A stretch of DNA of 64,000 bases, from positions 9,305,606 to 9,369,605 of the forward strand of contig NC_088305.1 in assembly GCF_032854445.1 (NCBI RefSeq), given 5' to 3'. The notes beneath the pieces are model-generated. The model worked only from the letters and a program-made list of their open reading frames with translations, ran no database searches and was not told the origin of the DNA. Positions 33,986 through 46,444 of this stretch are shown piece after piece. A program made the translations under genes and the position numbers. The stretch's first letter is position 1. Every line of letters starts with the position of its first letter. The stretch comes from Liolophura sinensis. Its lineage: Eukaryota > Mollusca > Polyplacophora > Chitonida > Chitonidae.

Positions 33986-36968
33986 CAAGTGTGAATATTA
34001 CATCTTGCTGCATAATTAGACAAAGTTTTAATATACTAAGCCTAGATTGACCTAAGTGTAAAGGTCTGGTGCTGGAATAACGAAACGATCTTAGACTGAA
34101 TAATTTACCCTCAATTTGTGTTGTCAAGCAATATTTTGACCTTGTCTCCAAAGAATTCAGAATTTTTAAGTACATTTTAAAGATATTTGACTAAAACCTA
34201 AGATTGCTTCGTTATCTATGGGCGAGACCCTTCAGGGACCGATTCATGTCATGAGTTTGTATCCTGTTCCTACATTCATTTAAAATAACATTGAAAATGT
34301 TACTGTGGACATTTTGCTTTTGATAATAATGACAAACGTGAACCAATGTGACTGGAAACAAATTCACGACAGCATGGTCATTTGCTAGCCTATAGCCTTT
34401 GGCTATATTATATGTTTTGTTATTTTAAACTCTGTATATTGTTTTCCAACTGAGTGCATAACTGGCATCATTGAGCTCAAGCCTCTCAGCTTTATAATTG
34501 AGAAGGAACTGCGTAAAAGGCAAAAAACAAAATCATTGTTTGAAATACAACATTTCAATGTGATTTAAATTCCATATGATATGGACAATCAGCCTGTAGA
34601 CAGGCCATAGGAAGGACATCCTTGCTACGTTATAGAAAATGTGCCAAAGAAATGCCTGCTTTACGACGCACAGAAACAGCGTACAATGTCAGCGCGAATG
34701 GATGACAAATGTTTGTATAACTAAAATTGACTGCAAAAAATCTAGTTTCTTGTCTAGGAACGCTCTCCTATGTCTGATATGGAGGAATGCAAGAATGCAA
34801 TATTCAATTCCAAAATTAACCCTAGTTTGCTTGAGGCCGATCAGTTTTGATAACTTTACACAGGAAGATTGTAAATTCTAATACCTTTTAACCCGTGTAG
34901 CCTGTGAATCTTAAATGATCCGGTTCCACTACTGGAAGATACAAAAAAATGCTCCGAGCAGCTGGGAACGTAAAATATATGTCGGGGAATTTCAGAGTAT
35001 TTTATGGAAGGACACAAAAATGTACCCCACTAATGTGGAGCTGTTCATATCAGATTGTGTACGCATGTCAAAGATGGGTGAAGCATGATGGGATTTGGCA
35101 GATGGAAGAGGGAGATTAATGGCCCTAGAGCCCTGTAATCCATAAAATGTCGTGTCAACGGTGAAAGGTACTGAACTTATTTCTCACATAAATTTCTCCA
35201 AAGTATTCCCATGTTGAAGCCCAATTTTGAATTGAGTTCCAAAGCGTAAAATTTCCAGAGATTATAGGGGCACGGTATTGAACGGTAACAGACAATTTCT
35301 AGAAAATTTAGTAATTTCTAGAATTCATAAATATTGCAGTAAATATGTTTGTAGCTGTTTGAAAGATAAAAATTTTTCAATAAAAATTATTTTTTTCCAT
35401 TGTTTATTCTAGTTTGACGTGCACTTGTAAGCCGTGCTGCACATGTTTATTGGCATTGCCTTTTACGCTCTAAAGTTATGGTTAAACTTAGAGCGTTATT
35501 TGATGATATCCTTATGTTTGACTGATTTATTTATTACTGTTATTTTATTTAGCCCGCTTTCATTGATTGAGGAACCTTGGTGACAATAAGGGGAGAAAGA
35601 CGCTAGTGTAGCCGTTTGTGTCTAACGTTTCTTCCCACCAGTATGATGTGTACATCTGGCAGACCTGGGAAACGTTCATCAGTTAGTTTCACAAGGCCGA
35701 TGGTTGACGCCGTACATCTGTTTTCCTCCAAAATTAAAGTTGACTGCTATCGTATATTTGAACAGTTCTTGAGTATGGAGTCAGACAATATGACATAAAG
35801 ATAAATCAGTAGATAGTTGATGTGGTATCAGTCCGGTATAGCTAGGAGAAAACTATGTACCGTAAGTAAACTACCGCCCTTTCCAAGTCTCTTGATGTGA
35901 AGCTTCCAAGAATTAAGCGTGGGTCTGTGAACAGTGTGTCAATGGAGTGGAGAGGAGTGTGTTTTGGGACAGGGAAGGCGTGTAAAGGAGTCAGTATCCT
36001 AGCGCTAGGCGAAGAAAAAATGGAGAACTTCTAAATAGCTCTAAATGTAAAGAGCTGAACTTCTGACAGTGAGGACTGATTTCAAAGCCTGAAGTATCCA
36101 TGTTTAAATGGAATCTGGCGAGTGCCCCATTTGCTTAGCTAAATAACCCAGATACAAGAAACCCGTTATAAAACAATAAATGTACACTCTGCCAGTTTTA
36201 ATTTTGATCACATTATGTTCTTTTATATTATGGAAACCGTATCAGTAGCACTGTAAACTTTTTGGAATTGGCCTTTCAATCTCCAGATCACAAAGGTACT
36301 GTTCTTAGACAGAAAATTTTGCGATATTCTCTTGCTTGTAGAGTTCGAGTGGCCTTCGTCGTAATAATCCCGCGTGATGTTCGCTTGCGACCATTTGGCG
36401 TGCACCTGTGCGAAATTTGAGATATAAGAGAGTTCGCTGGCAAGCTGGGTCCACCTGTACAACTGACCGTCGTTGTGTAGGGGTAAATGTATTGATTATG
36501 GCGTTATGCAACAATAAATAGATAAATACCTGGCGTTGAATTAATCTTCGCTTTCAGTTGTGCTAGGAGGCTCCGTGTCTATGACTACCAATTTTGGTTC
36601 GTGTCATTTTAACTATAACTTCAAATCGCTGGGATATACAAGGAGCGTGTCCTGAACACTGATTTTGTAGATTCCTCCACCTTTGCTCTTTTTAGGGCCA
36701 TGGAGATACGGACATGTCTTCCAACATTTTGATGTGCATATCTGTACGTCTCACTTAGGAAAGCTTGTCAGTGACATGCCAAAAGTCGGTGGCTTACCCC
36801 GAGCATTCCAGGTTCCATAGCCTATAATTCTGACCGCCATCATCAGACCAACAATCAAATCAAACGCTTTTTTGCAAATATCTGTATGCAATAACAGGTA
36901 GAACCCCCCAAATAGTCAAAGTCATCATCAAACTAAATTTTATAATATGAGTGAGACTCAAGGAAATA
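33986..36968. other. no gene seen; possible decayed SINE A at ~35657-35805
   Basis: Around 35657-35805 the order of a CAGACCTGGGAAACG block, a GCCGTACAT block, ATCGTATATTTGAACAG and TTCTTGAGTATGGAG faintly resembles plus-strand family A. Nothing else was recognised. Confidence 0.35.
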
Positions 36969-37035
36969 TCAAGAATATTTCACTTACAAGACAGCGTCCA
37001 GCGTTATGGTGGATGAAACCGAGCAGAGGCCGTCA
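36969..37035 (-). mobile_element. SINE A, internal fragment
   Basis: TCAAGAATATTTCACTTACA, AGCGTTATGGTGG and GAAACCGAGCAGAGGCC match the central-to-3' part of family A in reverse orientation. Both ends are lost. Confidence 0.7.
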
Positions 37036-37297
37036 GACAAATATATGGCATGCCAACTATTTAATAAGATTTAGATATAACTGAGAGTTCAAATCAAATG
37101 ATTTGGGCAAAGCAAAAAACAGGATGACTGAAGTTTAATATATTAAAATGAGTAAGAACGGACAAAGTAGCCCTCAAATCATTTTACAAGTGAACAAACA
37201 CAGCAGGGGTAGAAAAATAGCCATTCCATGTTGGTTAACAGTGGGCAGCGTATACAACAAGTTGATTATTTTTAAAATCAGTCAATATCAAAACCAA

Positions 37298-37673
37298 TCA
37301 ATATCGCGTGTGACCACCCCTTGCTTTATTGCGTGCTAAAACTCATAGAAAAAGTCAGTCGTCTGATGAGATGACGTGAGATTCGTTGCCATTCATTTTG
37401 GAGAGCGAACGCCAGTTCTTGTCGGTTGGTTGCAAGGTGTTGCCGTTGTCTTACTCGACAACCCATGATATCCCAAAAGTGTTCTATGAGGCACATATCT
37501 GGGAAACGTGCAGGCCACGGCAAGACGTTGACGGCGTCCAGGAAGTTCTGCACAGCTCGAGCTGTATGGAGTTTGGCCTGATTACCTGATTTTTCAACTT
37601 TCTTCGTTGTCTCAAAACAAATTCGTGTGGGCGTATATGACGCTTGTCGCACATAGGAATATGCTTCGTACAA
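37298..37673 (-). pseudogene. Tc1/mariner transposase, C-terminal remnant
   Basis: C-terminal part of a Tc1-type DNA transposase (cut-and-paste, DD34E family), clearly broken. An open stretch of 115 codons (37326-37673) carries LHTARAVQNFLDA, LPWPARFPDM and the IEHFWD box, whose E is the third catalytic residue, followed by RVRQR and EWQRISRHLIRRL. The D expected just before the HTA motif is not present in the GNQAK context. The frame stops early, but the family's GGHTRY C-terminal end is still there, one base out of frame, with its stop at 37298-37300. One frameshift near 37345 explains this. The N-terminal half and the inverted terminal repeats were not found. It lies antisense in receptor intron 1. 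Confidence 0.93.
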
Positions 37674-37761
37674 TGTTTTCCTACAATAATTTGGTATTAA
37701 TTTGCTGAAAAGGCTGTTTAAATTTAACTCACGGAGTCGTAAAGTTTCTTTAGGCCGCCAG

Positions 37762-38015
37762 TTTATTTATTTTATTTATCTGTTTGATTTGTGTTTTAAA
37801 CTGTACACATTTAATTCACTTCACGACGTCGGCCAACAATATTCCGGGGGGGGGGGGGGTGGCAAACCTACCACCATCCGAGGGTTTTTGGTACGCGTAC
37901 GGCCGAAGAGGAAGTCATCAGGTGCTGGGCTTGAACTCACAGCGATCACATTGATGGGAGGCCTCTGGGTCATTACGCCACACTGACGCCCTAGCCACTT
38001 CGGCCACGGAGTCCC
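37762..38015 (-). mobile_element. SINE A, full length with tRNA-like head
   Basis: Most complete family A copy. Read on the minus strand it starts GGGGACTCCGTGGCCGAAGT (A-box), has a B-box TGTGAGTTCAAGCCC, then the body and an AAATA-type tail. Spacing of the boxes resembles a tRNA with a long variable arm (Leu/Ser type). The plus strand has a run of about 13 G in the body, so the length here may be unreliable. Confidence 0.92.
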
Positions 38016-40847
38016 CAATATATGGAATGCGATTTTTTTAAATCTAAACATGAAGCGAGACGGTTATGTTGTCGGAGGGATATGTCGATTTCACTGAGAG
38101 ATTTTTGAAGCCATGCAAACACTTCGATCGCTTATCTGCATGTCTGGGTCAGAAGAGTTGAACATAATATTAAGAAAGTAGCCTGCAGAGACATCGGTTC
38201 CACTGGAAATTCAATATTTGACTGTCGGCTATTTTGAGTTCGGTGAAAATCGTTAGCAATGAAAAGGCACAATCTAAAACTTTGGTCTGAATGTTTAATG
38301 TCCATCGGATTATAAGTGGAGCTCAGTCGATGCTCTCCTTTCCTTGGGGGAATAAAAAGGTTTTTTCCTAACGATATCAGATTGGTTCTTGGACCTAGTA
38401 ATTTTCCGATTTCAAATAGGCCACAAATCAAATAATCTCTCTGGAGTGGCACGCAATTCAAAGTCCAGCGATCTTCGAGAATCTCAACACGCATGGGCAT
38501 GTTCCAGACCCAACCACTGTCAAGTTAAACCCCGAAGACAATTACTTACAGCTCCCAAGTCTACTACCTCCCTCCTCCGGCTGCGTTTGCCTAAACTGGT
38601 TTACAATGAATATATGTGATGTTTCTGTGGTACATGTAGGCCTATATGACTGTTCACAAGACAATACCAGCCTCCCCTTCCCCACCCACCATTATGAATG
38701 TGGTAACTGGTAAGTACAACACTATTACCGCTACTTCCCGATAATGTGGCTGCTCTCAACATAAATTGGACGACATTTGAATTCTTCTTCTTCTTCATTT
38801 AATCTCGGGTCACAGTTCCATATTTCAATCTGCTTTTCCATTCGTATCCACAGGGATTGTCGGTGAACAAACTTGTCAGAATAATTTAGTTGGAGTCACG
38901 TGATGTTGCAGAATGACAATATATGCAAATCGTTATTCATCGTGCTGCCGAGCAGCAGAGTTTTCACTTTGTTGCAACGCTAAAATGTATTTTGGGAATC
39001 TGCGTATTGTTCTGCTCATGCCGTTCCGTCACCCACACGAAATAATGCCGAATGTCTGGTTACCTCTATCTGAGCGGAGCTTGATATATTCCACCCTGTA
39101 TTTCGGTGTCCCATCTGCTATTTGAGTCTTAGTAATCTAAGGTTAATGGAATCAGTAATCTGAGGTTAATGGAACCACTGTTGCTCCAACAAAACATTGC
39201 ACGTTGAAAGTTTCTCTTAATATTGCCTATCGTGTCCGGTACAATTAGCATTCCTGTCCAGCTGAACGACAACACATATAGCTATATTTACTGACCTCCC
39301 AACAGGCGAGTTTCGAGTTCGAACTCTTTCATTGCCAAAGGTAAAAAGTCTTACTGTATCATTTGACCTCTCAAAATATTTTGTAACTATTTTTGATCTC
39401 ATTTTCTGTAACATCGGCATCTGAAAAAAGGGCTTTACAAGAAGTAATTTCGTGGTGACGAACGACTAAGACACTTGAGGAGCTGAACGCTTGTGACTGT
39501 AGAAGTTTAATAAGGGAAGATGTGTCATTTGTGCCTCTGAAATACGATGTGACAGGAGATCAGTAAGTTAATGTTAACAAAGGCTGCCTAACATTTTTTT
39601 CACAAGTCACATGATACTTGTCACGTGGTAATGAATGTTCAATGAAGGCAGATGAACAAATACCAAATATTGCAGTGATCGCAACGTTTTTACAGTGTAA
39701 AACGATGAAGGATCTAAAGAGGGCATGGATATTTTATACCGAAACTTTAATGGGTGCAGAAGATCCTCGTAGAGGCTTCAAAAGAGGACGGTATGCTCCG
39801 TAAAACTGTAAGTAAGACAAATGGAAAACGGTCAGTGAATGATGTCAACATACATACACTTCACCGAAAAATACTTTACACAAACAAAACATTATGTCTT
39901 ATTTCAGAGTATTTATTTCCTACTTAATTATTACGTTATTCTGTTTTACTGGTTGTGCCTAGGGCCTTTCACAGCCCCGTCATACACGTATCTTGCACAT
40001 AAATCAATTTGCAGTGTTTATTCTAGAAGTAACAAAATACGGCCATTGGTAGGACCAGTGTGGATTCAACCTGTGGAATAGCAGATTGATGAAACCTTTA
40101 GTTGTTATGATTCCATTACAAGCTAACCATCTAATTATATTAATAAACGGTAAATTAGCACATCTCTTTTAATTAACACAGCCTTGTTAACTTGATAAAA
40201 GTCTTTTAAAGTATTTAACTACAAATACATATGTGGCACATTGTTGTTGGCTGGAAGTAGCATTCCCTTCTGTAAGTTTTCGGTTCAAAGTATCCATAAT
40301 TCTGCCGTACTATGATATTGCCGTATCACTCAATACCATATTGATCCCGTGACCCTCTCCAATCACCCCAACCCACCGCCCTCTCGCATCCCACATACCA
40401 ACCCCTTCAGCCGTCATTATGTGCCTTAATCTGTGTGCGCTAATTCATCATTACTCCCAAGTGCCAACGTTTGACAGCTCGTCCAGAATTCTATTAAAAC
40501 TGGATCTAATCTTTATTGAGACACCCGCTGACATTCGCTGTCAATGATTAACTTAATTTGTACGTAATGAAATCAATTAATCCCATTTGTGACAATATAT
40601 CTGAACGCATTGCATGGCCTTCGCGTTAGTACATAATAAGGGAGGTACTTAGGTCACTTTGGGTGGTCAGAGCATCCGTCGTTTTCTGCCCCGCAAAACG
40701 AACCGCAAGTTGCACTGTAGACGATCTGAATTCCACGCCTTCGTGTTCACTAGCTTTTAGGTATCCTTTTGCCTCCGAGCTTGATAAAAGACGCGTTGCT
40801 CTGGGTCTTGCCGTACAGACAGCCACTTGACGCCAGTTGGGACTAAA
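38016..40847. other. no gene seen
   Basis: No coding signal. A 21-base block (AGTAATCTRAGGTTAATGGA) is tandemly duplicated near 39130-39172. The 122-codon minus frame at 38132-38500 has no recognisable domain. Confidence 0.45.
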
Positions 40848-41060
40848 ACAAGCATTCCTCATTAGGGCGTCTATAAGTCAGGCCATGTCTCCGGACACAT
40901 CATGAAACCCCGTGGACAATGAACCTTGACTAATATTCCTCTAGCGTTTACAGAGGAAACATCAGCTGTCTTATTACGCTTCGTCAATCACGAAACTCCC
41001 GCTCTTCCACGAGTAATTTGCGCCTTGCAGCTCCCACGAGCGGGCGTCATCGGTTTTTAC
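40848..41060 (+). repeat. Repeat F, copy 1
   Basis: Aligns with 43698-43912. Shared blocks are ACAAGCAYTCCT, ATTAGG-CGTCT, ACTAATRTTCCTCT and CGTSAATCACGAAC. I do not recognise the element. Confidence 0.7.
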
Positions 41061-41289
41061 CGTATCTTCACTTAGCGTTTTTTAGAGTAAGCGTTCCACA
41101 AGCGTATAATCCTCTACTACAAATAATGTAAATAAAGCCGTTAAACTTGACTTCAGGCCTCAGACAAGCCATGAACTACGCCGTAGAACCAAAAGAAAAA
41201 ATAACTACGCTGCTGTTAACTATTACACAATGCTATTAATTAAAGACAAACTTCCGCACAGTGTTGTTCAGTTGTTACAACAATGTGAG

Positions 41290-41415
41290 GATCTTACTTC
41301 ATGCACGACGGCCCTTCATCTCCTAATCCTTCGTCTGCCCTGGCTAGTCACCAACCCATCCCTGCCCCTGGCTACCTCCCTTTCCCCGCTTTTTCCCTCC
41401 CCTTCTTCCCTGTCC
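41290..41415. other. polypyrimidine tract
   Basis: About 125 bases strongly biased to C and T on the plus strand (for example CTCCCTTTCCCCGC and TTTTTCCCTCCCC). No repeat unit is evident. It is not followed by a convincing exon. Confidence 0.7.
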
Positions 41416-42069
41416 AAAACAATAAGTTACTCCGTGTACATCAGCTGACACTTAGTGCTTTTTTATAGGAAATGTGAAAATGTTGACTTTATAACATAGA
41501 TTACTTAATGCTCATGTGTGTCTTTCTAACATTTAAAATGTCGGGTACCGGCATGTGATATATTGAGTCCTGAAATGGCAGACCATCTTTCCGTCACTGC
41601 ATGGAAATCTGACTTTTTAGTGTTTTGCCATGTTAATGATATGAAATTTTAAGACACAAAGCCCACAGGCGAAGAAGCTACGTGTACATGTATTTACAAA
41701 GGTTAGAACTATCCAAACAATCCAAAGCGAATTCCCTATGTTTTTCCACAGATGTATATTTTATTTGCATAGTCCGTCAGTCTTTCTATATTTATATACA
41801 AGCGGTTGATACTTGATTAAACGGTAACAACAGCAAAATGTTATGAAACTTTCATGTCATTTAAATTGATGGAGCTAACAGGTAATACAGTAAACGACGA
41901 TATGTTGGGGTCTTTTCTTCTTGTTTTTATAGTTAAGTGCGTGCAATTCTATGTGTCTCCACCACAACAGTTGAAACAATGGACATACGGCAATGCTGGA
42001 AAGCCACATTTGGCTGTTTAATTCACTGCCGATTACTACACGTCTCCAGGGCACCGCAAAGATAATGTC

Positions 42070-42900
42070 AGACACGGGACGTAATTAAAGTGGCCTCTGC
42101 CCTGTGCCATTTGTCAACCTCATGGACCCTTATCTCTGTACATCAGGAGAAAACCAGTGGAAAAAAAGCTGGAAGGTGTGCTAAAATTCCATTCGGCTAC
42201 TGTCAGTGATCGTCACCCAACACATTTTTACAATTATTCTTCGGAAGGCGGACAACGTATTGTAAATGTTCGAGACCAATGCGGTTCTTTTGTTCTCTCT
42301 GAAGATATACGTCCCCGTCTATAATCAAATTGAGACTATTATGGACTCCGAATCGAATATCATGTCCAGCAGTAAAAGATGACCCTAAACCTTAAGACTT
42401 GCTTAATGTCGCGCTATTTTGAGACAAAAATGTTGTTGGAAGCGTTCACATAGACAAAATGACTGACACCGTTAAAATTTTCTCTTAAGTCTGTTACCTG
42501 AGGGACGACGCGTTTTTTTTTTCTGTCTATTTGATACATTAATCCGTTCCCGATTACGGATTAATTTGTTATTAGAAACGGATTAACCTGTTAGATCAAC
42601 GAAAATGTAATCCGTCATCCTCCAGAAAAACGGATTTAACGGAAGATTTTTTTTAGGGGTACAATTTCATGGAAATTGATATCCCCAGACGGCGATTTTT
42701 TTATCATTATCACAGGTACGGTTTGTCAAAAGAGACGTGTATGGATTTATAAAATTAATTGACAGGTAAGTTTTCCATAAAGGCATACGGGCAGCACTGA
42801 GGAGGTCTGGCTATGGCGAGTGATGGAATTTGGTTAATAAATATAAGACTGAGCAGTAAAAAAACATCCGCTCTTTGCGTTGAGGGTTCCTATTTTCAAT
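42070..42900 (+). repeat. Repeat G, copy 1
   Basis: One of three related segments. Landmarks in order are GGGACGTAATTAAAG, TGTACATCAGGA, GCTAAAATTCCATT, AAAAGATGACCCTAA, AAAATGACT, TGTCAAAAGAGACGTGTATG, GGAGGTCTGGC and AATAAATATAAGACTGAGCA. The same order occurs at 48638-49380, and the second half at 44848-45260. Confidence 0.8.
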
Positions 42901-43697
42901 ATGCCAGTTCTGATTTCCTCATTGACAACAACGTTGGGGTGATTTTGATTCTATATATATTTTAAGCTCGACATGTTTCTTTCGAATTCCTATAACGCCA
43001 CAATACTATTGCATCATCGCTGCCTGCCTTTAGCATCGCATCTATCCGATAAGTCTACGATTGCTTAACACGATACCTTGAAGCGCTGTACTCTCAGTTG
43101 CAGTACTCTCTGATATACTAGATACACTTTATCGCATGAAGTCGGAGATATACTTGTGTGCCAGATCTGAATCTGAAGACAAAAGCCATAAAGACAATAT
43201 GGAGGCCTGGACTGGTTTTACGTTTAAGAGCCATGGGGAAATCTTCATGCCATCTACTATGGATAAAACTATATCGCCAGCAATCATCAATTTTATTTCC
43301 AGAACTTATCTACAACCACCATATTTTATCCAAGTCACTTTGATATTTATTTATTTATTCATTTATTTATTTTCTAAACATATATTCTTCATTAAACCGT
43401 GTAAGTCTGCCTCTGTTCCCGGAATCATGACGTAACACAGAGGACATAAAAGTAGGAAGCGTGCTCGTTAGTCATACATGCAAACTGTGATCTAAGGGAA
43501 ACGTGGGCCATGATAGGGTACCATACCCCGGGCAATTAGCAGTTTTTTTCTGAGACGTATTCTGCATCGCCCTCTCGGGGCTCCATGCATCGGGGCTCCG
43601 TTAAATCATAATGACATAGAACACAGTTTTTTTCATTTAAACTCACTTTAATATCAATGCATGTATTTGGTATTGTTTTTTTCTTTTCTCTACTGTA

Positions 43698-43912
43698 ACA
43701 AGCACTCCTTATTAGGCCGTCTCAGTCAGCACGTGTCTCCGGCAGAGGACATAGACACCGCACTAATGTTCCTCTGGGGGAACACAGAGGGAGCATATAT
43801 TGTTCTGTTACGCACCGTGAATCACGAACGTCCCGTGCTTACACGTAAAGTTGGCGACGTGTTTGTCTCAGGAGAAGGCCGCACCAGATTTTCGGTTGTT
43901 TTCAGCTAACGT
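43698..43912 (+). repeat. Repeat F, copy 2
   Basis: Second copy of repeat F, about 2.85 kb from the first and in the same orientation. A frame of 82 codons (43661-43909) runs through it but is broken in copy 1, which argues against coding. Confidence 0.7.
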
Positions 43913-44208
43913 TTATGCCCGTGACATTTTTTGGCAGGAATCCTAGCTACAAGCGAATAGCCTAAGTGAGTTTCAAAAGTAATTAATGAAAATATTGGAG
44001 ATAACCTCCGATTTGCTGTTGCCTCTTGAAAACTGGACAGGACAGGCAATTTCTGGGTTCATGCTATATTACTGACTCGAGTGTATTTCTTTTAGCTGAA
44101 TAATGGCAATGCTTTGCAGACAACAGACCTTGAGAGAAAAGAAAATACTTAGCGGATGTTTGTTTGTGGGTAGAATTGGGTAGGTTCAGTTTTTTTTTGA
44201 CAAAAGTC

Positions 44209-44564
44209 ACCTTGGCCAAAGACGCCCTGTTCGGAGCGTCCACTTCGAAGTCGGGAGGCCCTGGAATCAAACCCGGGTCGGACCATACCTAAGACTAAAA
44301 GTGATACTTGTAGCTGCCTTCCTTGGTTCACATCAATGAGAGGTTACAGCAAGGAAACGTGACCGGTTGAGATGTTGTCAGTATAATGTGACTGTATGGG
44401 GTGTCATGGCTGGTGTCTTCGGCATGTGACGGCAGTACTTGGCGGCATGGAGTTGCCCTAACATATGAAGACAGAGTATGCATTGTACATGCATTCTATG
44501 ACTTTTTGTCGTCACGTGATTGACAAAGTACGACGTAAAACCTGAAACATACATACATAACCAG
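44209..44564 (+). mobile_element. SINE C, full length
   Basis: The head contains GCCCTGTTCGGAGCGTCCAC and a B-box-like GGAATCAAACCC. The body has GGTTACAGCAAGGAAACGTG, GTCAGTATAATGTGACTG and GGTGTCTTCGGCATGTGA, and the 3' end reads AAAGTACGACGTAAAACCTG with a CATA tail. Confidence 0.85.
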
Positions 44565-44847
44565 CAGACTTTTGGTCGTGGCCATACGAAATGCGAAGTC
44601 ATTTTCATTTACAATGCCTGCAGAGTACTTCGTATCAATCATATAAATAAATCATTAAGTATTATGGAGAAAATTGTGGGAGATTTTTTGCCTTCACTAT
44701 AAAATTTTGTGTCCTTAGATGTTGCATGTATTCTAACTGCCTTGACCACACTATACATGGCCCAGTATGGCACATCTCCAGGGGAAAGGAAAGATAACAG
44801 CAGGTGCAGGAGGCAGGTAAAGCAGGAGATTTGGCCCATTTCATTTT

Positions 44848-45260
44848 TTTGTCTGAAGATTTACACCATAGCCTGTAATCAAATGGAGTCCGTAATGAAC
44901 TCGGCATCGAATTTCGTTTCTCGCAGTAGAAGATGACCCTAACTCTTAAGTCTTGTTTTATGTCGCACTATTTTAGGAAAAAGTGTTGTTGAAGACTCTT
45001 CAGGTATAATTATAAGACAAAATGACTCGTACATTTTAATGGGAATGGATATCCCTGGGGTTGTGATTCATATCATTGACAAAGCGTTGGCTGTCCAAAG
45101 AGACATCTATGTATTTGTGATCTTAATTGATGAGTAAGCTCTTGATAAAAGTCTACAGGCCATTCGCGGTTAGGAACTGCCTGGTGTGAAAGATGCGTCT
45201 GGCTTTATAAATACGAGACTGCGCAGATAAAACTTTTCTTTTCTTTCCTCGTGCGTTCTT
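44848..45260 (+). repeat. Repeat G, copy 2 (5'-truncated)
   Basis: Starts at TCTGAAGATTTACACCATAG and contains AGAAGATGACCCTAACTC, GTCTTGTTTTATGTCGCA, AAAATGACTCGTACATTTTA, TGGCTGTCCAAAGAGACATC and the TATA-like GGCTTTATAAATACGAGACT. Its end is also the start of the 388-bp tandem duplication. Confidence 0.85.
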
Positions 45261-45990
45261 GTTTCTAAATCTCTCTCGCCTGATTGGCTGATTGATTTAC
45301 AAAAAAAGTTCGGACACATCTTATTTAGTTGGGTACTTTATTTTGGAACTCCCTGGTTGAATCTTGAATTTGAGAAGACTGCTTAAAACGTTGATAGCAA
45401 CATGCTGTTAGGGGAGTTTGTTGAGCTCTTGACATGATCGTAGCCGGGTTCCGTCTGAGAATGATGTTAAGAATTCTTGATAGTGTTAAGTTATTTCGCG
45501 ATTTCGTGATGCTACAAGAGACGGTGCAACGTTTCGAAGTATTGCGGCTTTTAGAAGTTCTTCTTGTTACCATAGTGTTTCCATAGTTTTTTGACATATT
45601 ACGAGACTGCGCAGATAAAACTTTTCGTTTCTTTCCTCGTGCGTTCTTGTTTCTAAATCTCTCTCGCCTGATTGGCTGATTGATTTACAAAAAAAGTTCG
45701 GATACATTTTATTTAGTTGGGTACTTTATTTTGGAACTCCCTGGTTGAATCTTGAATTTGAGAAGACTGCTTAAAACGTTGATATCAACATGCTTTTAGG
45801 GGAGTTTGTTGAGCTCTTGACATGATCGTAGCCGGGTTCCGTCTGAGAATGATGTTAAGAATTCTTGATAGTGTTAAGTTATTTCGCGATTTCGTGATGC
45901 TACAAGAGACGGTGCAACGTTTCGAAGTATTGCGGCTTTTAGAAGTTCTTCTTGTTACCATAGTGTTTCCATAGTTTTTTGACATATTAC
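45212..45990. repeat. 388-bp direct tandem duplication
   Basis: Unit 1 (45212-45599) and unit 2 (45600-45990) match over their full length with only about five to seven base differences, for example a G/T change near 45396 versus 45784. The minus-strand frames beginning MSKNYGNTMVTRR at 45597 and 45985 are exactly 388 bases apart. Each unit carries CGTGCGTTCTTG, GATTGGCTGATTGA and CAACGTTTCGAAG. The frames have no recognisable domain. Confidence 0.96.
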
Positions 45991-46023
45991 GTAAACTTCA
46001 GCGCACGAAATGAAAGAACACTG

Positions 46024-46303
46024 CTTCGGTGACCAAATTGTTCGAGCGTCCAGCGGATCTCGGGATCAAACCCTGATCGGGTCATACCAATGATTAATTC
46101 TGGTACTCGCTGGTGCATCGCTTGGATCTCAGCACCGAGAGGCTACAGCATGGAAACATGACTGGTTGGCACGGTGTCAGGATAATGTTACTGGGTAGGG
46201 TGGCCATGTCTGGCGTCGTCGGATGATACTTCAGTTGAGCCAGCACATCGGCGACATGACAAAGAAAGAAACCTTAAATGTACACACACCTAATGACTCC
46301 TCG
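46024..46303 (+). mobile_element. SINE C, 3'-truncated
   Basis: Begins TTCGAGCGTCCAGCGG with B-box-like GGGATCAAACCC, then GAGGCTACAGCATGGAAACA, GTCAGGATAATGTTACTG and CTGGCGTCGTCGG. It stops where a family A copy begins, so its 3' end was lost or replaced. Confidence 0.8.
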
Positions 46304-46444
46304 TCTACCAGCAGCCTTCGGATGGTCGTCGGCTTCCCCCGGGTTCTGCTCGTTGCCCTTCCACCATAATGCTGGCCGCTGTCGTATAAGTGAAAAATTC
46401 CAGAACACGGTGTAAAACATCAATCAGATAGATCAAATAAATAA
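46304..46444 (+). mobile_element. SINE A, 5'-truncated
   Basis: Follows SINE C directly. CAGCCTTCGGATGGTCGTCG, ACCATAATGCTGGCCGCTGT, CGTATAAGTGAAAAATTCC, then a tail with CAGATAGATCAAATAAAT. Confidence 0.88.

Noticed and set aside
43661-43909. 82-codon gene in repeat F
   Set aside because: The frame is broken in the paralogous copy at 40848-41060.
44662-44907. Conserved FDxRLWCKSS peptide shared with 48887-49093
   Set aside because: It is translation of repeat G on the minus strand; copy 1 does not keep the frame.
45325-45985. Duplicated basic protein genes of 90 and 66 codons on the minus strand
   Set aside because: They arise from the recent 388-bp tandem duplication; the reading frame has no recognisable domain and the second copy ends early.
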